Shown: positions 5,086 to 8,878 of the stretch, piece by piece | Layout: every line of letters begins with the position of its first letter | Position numbering within the stretch: position 1 is the first letter of the stretch | Notes under the pieces: generated by a model | Told to the model about the DNA's origin: nothing | Databases searched by the model: none | The model's input: only the letters and a program-made list of their open reading frames with translations | Source: Limnochordia bacterium | GTDB taxonomy: Bacteria > Bacillota > Limnochordia > Darwinibacteriales > B1SED10-159 | Assembly: GCA_007132255.1 (NCBI GenBank) | Contig: SLOZ01000009.1 | Span: 1 to 8,878 of the forward strand | Reading direction: 5' to 3' | DNA: 8,878 nt | Translations under genes and position numbers: made by a program

Positions 5086-5771
5086 TCAAACTTGAGAATC
5101 TTCATAAGAACTTCGGTCGCACCAAAGCTGTGGATGGCGTTACTCTGGACATAGCCAAAGGAAACATTGTTGGACTTCTCGGCGAGAATGGCAGCGGCAA
5201 GTCAACGCTTCTAAAGCTCATGGCCGGACTGCAGTTTCCTACGCGTGGGCATGCTTCCATTGCTGGCACCCCGGTGGGTCGCCAAACTAAGGCTTGGACA
5301 TCCTATGCACCGGAATCCAATGCCTTCTACAAATGGATGAGCGTGAGGGACATTCTCCAATACCAACGTCTTTTCTTTGCGGACTTCGCTCAAGATCGCT
5401 GCGATGAACTGGTTAGCTTCATGCAACTGCCCATGGAGGCAAGAGTCGGGACGTTGTCCAAGGGCATGCAGGCGCGTCTGCGCCTGACGGCAGCTCTATC
5501 CCGAGAAGCCAAAGTACAGCTCTTGGACGAGCCGTTCTCGGGCATCGACCCTTTGTCACGCAAGAAGATTCTGGATGCACTCATTGACCAGTTTCGCTTC
5601 CAAGAGCAAACGATGATCATCAGTACACATGAAGTGGCCGCAGCGGAGCGTTTGTTCGACGAAATTCTCTTCATGGCTGGTGGAAGAGTCCTTCTTCAGG
5701 GTTCTGCTGACCAACTGCGAGCAGAGCACAACTGCTCCATCGAGGATCTCTTCGGAAAGGTGGGATATTGA
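5082..5771 (+). CDS. ABC transporter ATP-binding protein (YtrB-like)
   Basis: This is the cytoplasmic ATPase subunit that powers the membrane partner encoded next. The 229-residue protein has Walker A GENGSGKST (34-42), a signature LSKGM (125-129, in place of LSGGQ), Walker B VQLLDE (145-150), the D-loop SGID (153-156) and the switch histidine in STHE (181-184). The Q-loop position reads YAPE (75-78), so glutamate replaces glutamine, as in some exporter-type ATPases of this group. The start overlaps the gntR stop (ATGA) with GGGAGGAA at 5068-5075. The end overlaps the permease start (TGATG, 5769-5773). The gene order GntR-ATPase-permease indicates an export or envelope-stress system; the substrate cannot be deduced. 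Confidence 0.93.
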   Translation: MIKLENLHKNFGRTKAVDGVTLDIAKGNIVGLLGENGSGKSTLLKLMAGLQFPTRGHASIAGTPVGRQTKAWTSYAPESNAFYKWMSVRDILQYQRLFFADFAQDRCDELVSFMQLPMEARVGTLSKGMQARLRLTAALSREAKVQLLDEPFSGIDPLSRKKILDALIDQFRFQEQTMIISTHEVAAAERLFDEILFMAGGRVLLQGSADQLRAEHNCSIEDLFGKVGY

Positions 5772-6496
5772 TGAAATTCTTGACGCTGTATTATAAGGAG
5801 CTCCGGTCGGAGTTGACCAGCTTCATCCTTGTGGCGGGAGCCATCGTAGGTCTCGCCTTTTACAGCTTCGTGCGCATCGAAGAGCCGACGTTTCGTCTGG
5901 TTCTGATCGGTGCCACTGCAGTAATGCTGCCATTCTTCGGTCTCCTGCGGTTGTTTCAGAGCCTGCGTTCCGAGTGGAGTGAGGACACTATTCAATGGAG
6001 CCTGACGTTTCCGGTGTCTGGTTGGCTTCCTCTCGGTGCTAAGCTGGCTTCCGTGGTGACCAGTTTGCTCATGCTCAGCTTGCTGCTGTTGGGAATCGCC
6101 TATCCTTTGATTCTGCAGACATTGCTGGGTGATCATCTCACCGAACTGGCCGGGGTTTTTGGCACCTTATTCGTTGTGGTGGCCGTCAGCTATATCTGCT
6201 TTATGCCTGCCGTGCTGTTCTCGTATCTTGTCGGGCGTGGCCTGCCCAAATGGCGTTTACCCGTTGTCGGCCTCGTGTTTATCGCCAGCACGTATGTGTT
6301 TTCGAAGATCATGGAAAACGCTGCGGTACATTTACCTGCTTGGTATATCACCGTCAAAAACATTCATATATCCGACGGATCGGTGATGATCGTCGAAGAG
6401 CTAGCCAACATCTCCGGAGTGTTTGGAGCTTTGCTCTTCGGATATATGCTGTTCCACGCCAGTGTTCGCCTCTGGAATCGACGCATTGATGTCTGA
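5771..6496 (+). CDS. ABC-2 type transporter permease
   Basis: This integral membrane partner of the preceding ATPase has 241 residues with six hydrophobic segments at about 17-35, 42-62, 92-118, 128-152, 162-180 and 212-233, the usual ABC-2 pattern. Between segments 2 and 3 lies the cytoplasmic stretch SEWSEDTIQWSLTFPVSGW (67-85), the typical region of this family that meets the ATPase and precedes the third helix. The ATG at 5771 is preferred to the TTG at 5768 because it forms the TGATG overlap with the ATPase stop and has GGAAAGGTGGG just upstream. It is the last gene of the coupled operon, although DUF554 follows 86 bases later with no obvious terminator. The transported substrate is unknown. 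Confidence 0.88.
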   Translation: MKFLTLYYKELRSELTSFILVAGAIVGLAFYSFVRIEEPTFRLVLIGATAVMLPFFGLLRLFQSLRSEWSEDTIQWSLTFPVSGWLPLGAKLASVVTSLLMLSLLLLGIAYPLILQTLLGDHLTELAGVFGTLFVVVAVSYICFMPAVLFSYLVGRGLPKWRLPVVGLVFIASTYVFSKIMENAAVHLPAWYITVKNIHISDGSVMIVEELANISGVFGALLFGYMLFHASVRLWNRRIDV

Positions 6497-6582
6497 GGAT
6501 TGCAGTTTCTTCCACATTCAGCAGGGGTTTTGCTCTTGGAGGCGAATCCTTTGTTGGTAGAGAACGTTGGGAGGAAGCATGC

Positions 6583-7269
6583 ATGGTTTTGTGGGGTACG
6601 ATTGTAAACGCGGCAGCCATCCTTTTGGGATCCACAGTCGGTTGGCTGCTTCCCCTGCCCGAAGGCATACGTCAGACCGTTCTTCAAGGCTTGGGCCTGG
6701 CCGTAGCGGCTATCGGCATCAGTATGGGGTTGAGCACAGAAAACATGTTAATTGTCATAGCCAGTCTCACCATTGGTGGCATTGTTGGCGAACTGCTCAA
6801 GGTGGAGGATCGACTCAACCGGTTCGGCATGATGCTGACCAAGAAGATCCCCGGCGGCGGGCCTGAGAACTCCGCGGCCCAGGGATTCTTGACCGCTACT
6901 TTGGTGTACTGTGTCGGTGCCATGGCTGTACTGGGGTCGTTCGAGAGTGGTCTTACAGGACAGCACGACATCCTTTATGCCAAGGCCATGCTCGATGGCA
7001 TCAGTTCCATCTTTTTCACCGCCAGTTTTGGTTTGGGGACGGCCCTGTCAGCGATACCCGTGTTCTTATACCAGGGAGCGCTGGCGCTGTTGGCCGGAAG
7101 CATTGAGCCTTATCTCAGCGAGGCCGTAGTCACCGAGATTACAGCGGTGGGCGGTTTGCTCATTCTGGGGATCGGGATCAACATTCTGGGCATGGCCAAA
7201 ATCGCAGTGGGCAACCTGCTGCCTAGTCTCGTGGTGGCTGCTTTGATTACATCCGTCCTCGCCGGTTAA
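6583..7269 (+). CDS. DUF554 family membrane protein (YdfK/YqgA-like)
   Basis: This 228-residue, very hydrophobic protein of the DUF554 family is an inner-membrane protein without an agreed function. Family-typical features: the N-terminus MVLWGTIVNAAAILLGSTVG, the segment IGGIVGELLKVEDRLNRFG (64-82), TATLVYCVGAMAVLGSFESG (104-123), HDILYAKAMLDGISSIFFTASFG (128-150), and the C-terminal GGLLILGIGINILG (190-203). About six to seven membrane segments are predicted by eye. The ATG at 6583 is chosen because GGGAGGAA lies at 6569-6576 with correct spacing; an ATG at 6579 is in another frame. It may be cotranscribed with the upstream ABC operon, since the 86-base gap shows neither a clear promoter nor a terminator. 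Confidence 0.9.
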   Translation: MVLWGTIVNAAAILLGSTVGWLLPLPEGIRQTVLQGLGLAVAAIGISMGLSTENMLIVIASLTIGGIVGELLKVEDRLNRFGMMLTKKIPGGGPENSAAQGFLTATLVYCVGAMAVLGSFESGLTGQHDILYAKAMLDGISSIFFTASFGLGTALSAIPVFLYQGALALLAGSIEPYLSEAVVTEITAVGGLLILGIGINILGMAKIAVGNLLPSLVVAALITSVLAG

Positions 7270-7348
7270 AAGAGGATTTCTGCTTTTGCTTACGAATATA
7301 AATAAGTGTACGCTCATTGGTGAGTTGACCATTAGAGGAGGAGATACT

Positions 7349-7864
7349 ATGAGTGAGCAAGTTCCTGAAGTCATCCAACAAGCGCTTGATTTCGAAGAAA
7401 AAGGTGCGTCTTATTATCAAGATAAGGCAAGGGATGCCAAAAACCCCCTGGTGAAACGGTTGTTTTTGGGATTGGCTGTAGAAGAAAACCAACATCAAAT
7501 GCGTATTCACGAAATCTACCAGGCCATGAAAGCCGGCGAGGAATTTCCACCTAACACGACCGGTCACAAGTTAGAAGACTCGATTCGAACGTACTTCAAG
7601 TCCTTGAGCAAGGAAGAACTGAAGCTCGAGGACAATGTAGAGGCATTGACAGTGGCCATGGACCTCGAACGCCGTGGCTATGCCATGTACCAGGATGCTG
7701 CCGCTAAGAGCAGTTCCACGACCGAAAAGGAATTTTTCAAGTCCATGCAAAAAGAGGAAGGCGATCACCTGAACGCCTTGGAGAACGTCTACTACTTCTT
7801 AACCGATACCGAAGATTGGTTTGCCAACGAAGAGTCTAAGGTATGGAACTGGATGAACATTTAA
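7349..7864 (+). CDS. Rubrerythrin-like (ferritin-like diiron) protein
   Basis: This 171-residue four-helix-bundle protein of the ferritin-like superfamily resembles the diiron domain of rubrerythrin, which in anaerobes reduces hydrogen peroxide. Candidate iron ligands are spread over the four helices: E16/E17 in LDFEEKGASYY, E46 and H49 in EENQH (45-49), E107 in MDLERRGYAMY, and E137 and H140 in EEGDH (136-140). This is the E / ExxH / E / ExxH pattern. No CxxC rubredoxin domain is present, so an external electron donor would be needed. The tail DWFANEESKVWNW is tryptophan-rich. The start at ATG 7349 has GAGGAGGAG at 7335-7343; the frame remains open upstream to a TTG at 7286, but that extension looks like leader. 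The peroxidase role is inferred from the family. Confidence 0.87.
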   Translation: MSEQVPEVIQQALDFEEKGASYYQDKARDAKNPLVKRLFLGLAVEENQHQMRIHEIYQAMKAGEEFPPNTTGHKLEDSIRTYFKSLSKEELKLEDNVEALTVAMDLERRGYAMYQDAAAKSSSTTEKEFFKSMQKEEGDHLNALENVYYFLTDTEDWFANEESKVWNWMNI

Positions 7865-7922
7865 TAGCCGTGCCAAAACGGTAGTGTTAGCGGTTACGAT
7901 TAATTGCCAATTCATGTATGCG

Positions 7923-7953
7923 AAAAAGCCCGTGCTCTAAGCACGGGCTTTTT
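7923..7953. terminator. Strong bidirectional Rho-independent terminator
   Basis: A 13-base perfect stem (AAAAAGCCCGTGC 7923-7935 with GCACGGGCTTTTT 7941-7953) encloses a 5-base loop. The A and T runs at the two ends make it work on both strands, as expected between the convergent diiron-protein and FMN-binding genes. Confidence 0.95.
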
Positions 7954-8020
7954 ATTGGGATCTGGTTGGTCGATTTGCCTAGACAAACCAACTAACAGCT
8001 GCACTACTTTGTCACGGTAC

Positions 8021-8722
8021 TTAGCGGATGCGGGCGTTATCAAGCGCATCGCGCACAGCGATGTTCCACATGGCGGTAGCGCCGGTGGCCCCTGTGATCG
8101 TGTCGAGATAGCCAGGTACTGCGCTAACGGCAGCTTCCATATAGTTAGCACGCGCAGCACTGAGTGGCCAACGTGTATCATAGTCTTCGACATCTTGGAA
8201 ACTGTGGTCTGCATTAACACGCTCAATGCGGTCAATAGAAACCAATTCATCGTTCTCAAGGGTTACCCAGACGACTCCATGATAACCGCGCGAACCGGTG
8301 TAGGACCGGCCTAAGAACGTTCCGTCAAAGTACGTGCGGCCTGCCATGGCAGTCGGATCAGCCTTGATTAATGCACGCTCCACAGCCTGCTTAAAGCCGT
8401 CTGAACTGCTGGTAGCACCGGTTACGATGTCCACATCGGGTCCCTGCGCTTCCACGAACTGCAGCGGTAGGGACTGGGCAGCTTCACGGGCCTCTTCCCA
8501 AGAGTACACTGCCCAGTCTTTTTCGACAAAGCGACTAGTGTATTCACGGAGAATCACAGCAGCCAATTCGCCATCTTCAACAAACACCTTAGCATATTTG
8601 ACGCTGTTGCGACCAGCATCACTCCATGCCTCATAGACACCATCGACCCAGTCGTTAGCCATAACTGCGCTGGAGACTGCCAAAATCAGTGCAAAGACAA
8701 GAATCACAGAAATTTTCTTCAC
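8021..8722 (-). CDS. Secreted protein with two FMN-binding domains
   Basis: This extracytoplasmic flavoprotein has 233 residues. A signal peptide (MKK, hydrophobic 4-19, cleavage likely after A22 in VMA-ND) has no lipobox cysteine. Two tandem FMN-binding domains follow, at about 24-120 and 128-230. The first has D98-x-x-T101-G-A-T104-x-S106, matching the ApbE flavinylation motif in which a threonine receives FMN covalently. The second reads D207-x-x-T210-G-A-T213-G-A215, with alanine at the final position. The GTG at 8722 is chosen over the GTG at 8737 because a run of G (8730-8735 on the - strand) lies 7 bases before it and the signal peptide then starts with MKK. The layout recalls PplA-type electron-transfer proteins, but PplA is a lipoprotein. 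No ApbE gene or membrane partner is visible in the window. Confidence 0.88.
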   Translation of the reverse strand: MKKISVILVFALILAVSSAVMANDWVDGVYEAWSDAGRNSVKYAKVFVEDGELAAVILREYTSRFVEKDWAVYSWEEAREAAQSLPLQFVEAQGPDVDIVTGATSSSDGFKQAVERALIKADPTAMAGRTYFDGTFLGRSYTGSRGYHGVVWVTLENDELVSIDRIERVNADHSFQDVEDYDTRWPLSAARANYMEAAVSAVPGYLDTITGATGATAMWNIAVRDALDNARIR

Positions 8723-8788
8723 TAAATAACCCCCCACTTAATATGTTTGAATACAATCGTGACCATAATCACCAACCATCCCTTAACT

Positions 8789-8817
8789 ATGCTATCATTT
8801 TTTGTTGCGTTCGTCAA
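8789..8817 (-). promoter_or_regulatory. Promoter of the FMN-binding protein gene
   Basis: On the - strand, TTGACG (8812-8817) and TAGCAT (8789-8794) are separated by 17 bases. Transcription would start near 8782, giving a leader of about 60 bases. Nothing else was recognised in the last 60 bases of the window. Confidence 0.6.
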
Positions 8818-8878
8818 TTGGAAATGCGCAGTTCAACGCACAAACATAAAAATATTTTCATGACATAAAAGATCTTCG

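Noticed and set aside
5696..6136. 146-codon antisense frame over the ABC ATPase/permease junction
   Set aside because: Glutamine- and histidine-rich shadow of a well-supported coding pair; no independent evidence.
8043..8066. Third copy of the ATCGC palindrome
   Set aside because: ATCGCGCACAGCGAT lies inside the FMN-binding coding sequence with shorter arms and a different centre; likely chance.
7904..8314. 136-codon + strand frame over the terminator and the FMN-binding gene
   Set aside because: It crosses a strong terminator and lies antisense to a gene with clear domains and a signal peptide.
1640..8878. Rex operator (TTGTGA-type palindrome) linking rex to the diiron or flavoprotein genes
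   Set aside because: No convincing TTGTGAA-N4-TTCACAA-like site was seen in the promoters of the window.
1..8878. CRISPR array, tRNA or rRNA genes
   Set aside because: No regularly spaced repeats and no cloverleaf or rRNA-like stretches were recognised.

Overview
The window looks like a chromosomal segment of a Gram-positive-type, probably anaerobic or microaerophilic Bacillota (Firmicutes). Evidence: strong AGGAGG-type ribosome sites on most genes, a Rex redox repressor, a UPF0291/YnzC-family small protein (a Firmicutes family), a YtrA-type GntR regulator in front of an ABC transporter, FabI, a rubrerythrin-like diiron protein and a secreted FMN-binding protein. I cannot name the genus; a clostridial or limnochordial lineage is a guess.

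Region 1 (1 to about 1650) is an AT-richer IS607-family element whose left end is not resolved. Its serine-recombinase gene tnpA is broken by an in-frame TGA and seems to have lost its ATG. Its tnpB overlaps the tnpA end by 8 bases and is open, but it encodes only 296 residues because the segment between the N-terminus and the RuvC domain is missing. The RuvC acidic residues and zinc ribbon are still there. A likely omega RNA follows tnpB. The element ends just upstream of rex, which has no good ribosome site.

Region 2 (1698-3300): rex and a MarR-family regulator on the + strand, a strong terminator, then a convergent UPF0291 gene on the - strand.

Region 3 (3301-3817) is about 510 bases without a gene and is the most structured non-coding part. 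It holds a divergent (- strand) promoter whose -35/-10 spacer contains a 17-base palindrome. An inverted, nearly identical copy of that palindrome lies 84 bases away. There is also a 26-base direct repeat (24/26 identical), whose arms can form two mutually exclusive stems in the UPF0291 leader. A separate terminator-like hairpin with a competing stem lies in the fabI leader.

Region 4 (3818-6496): fabI with its own terminator, then a translationally coupled operon of a YtrA-type GntR repressor, an ABC ATPase and an ABC-2 type permease. The operon starts from a near-consensus promoter with a 24-base operator-like palindrome just downstream of the -10.

Region 5 (6583-8878): a DUF554 membrane protein, a rubrerythrin-like diiron protein, a strong bidirectional terminator, and a convergent secreted protein with two FMN-binding domains and its own promoter near the right edge. 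Rex, the diiron protein and the extracytoplasmic flavoprotein suggest a theme of redox balance and oxidative-stress handling, but their co-regulation is not shown: I found no Rex-type operator in the window.
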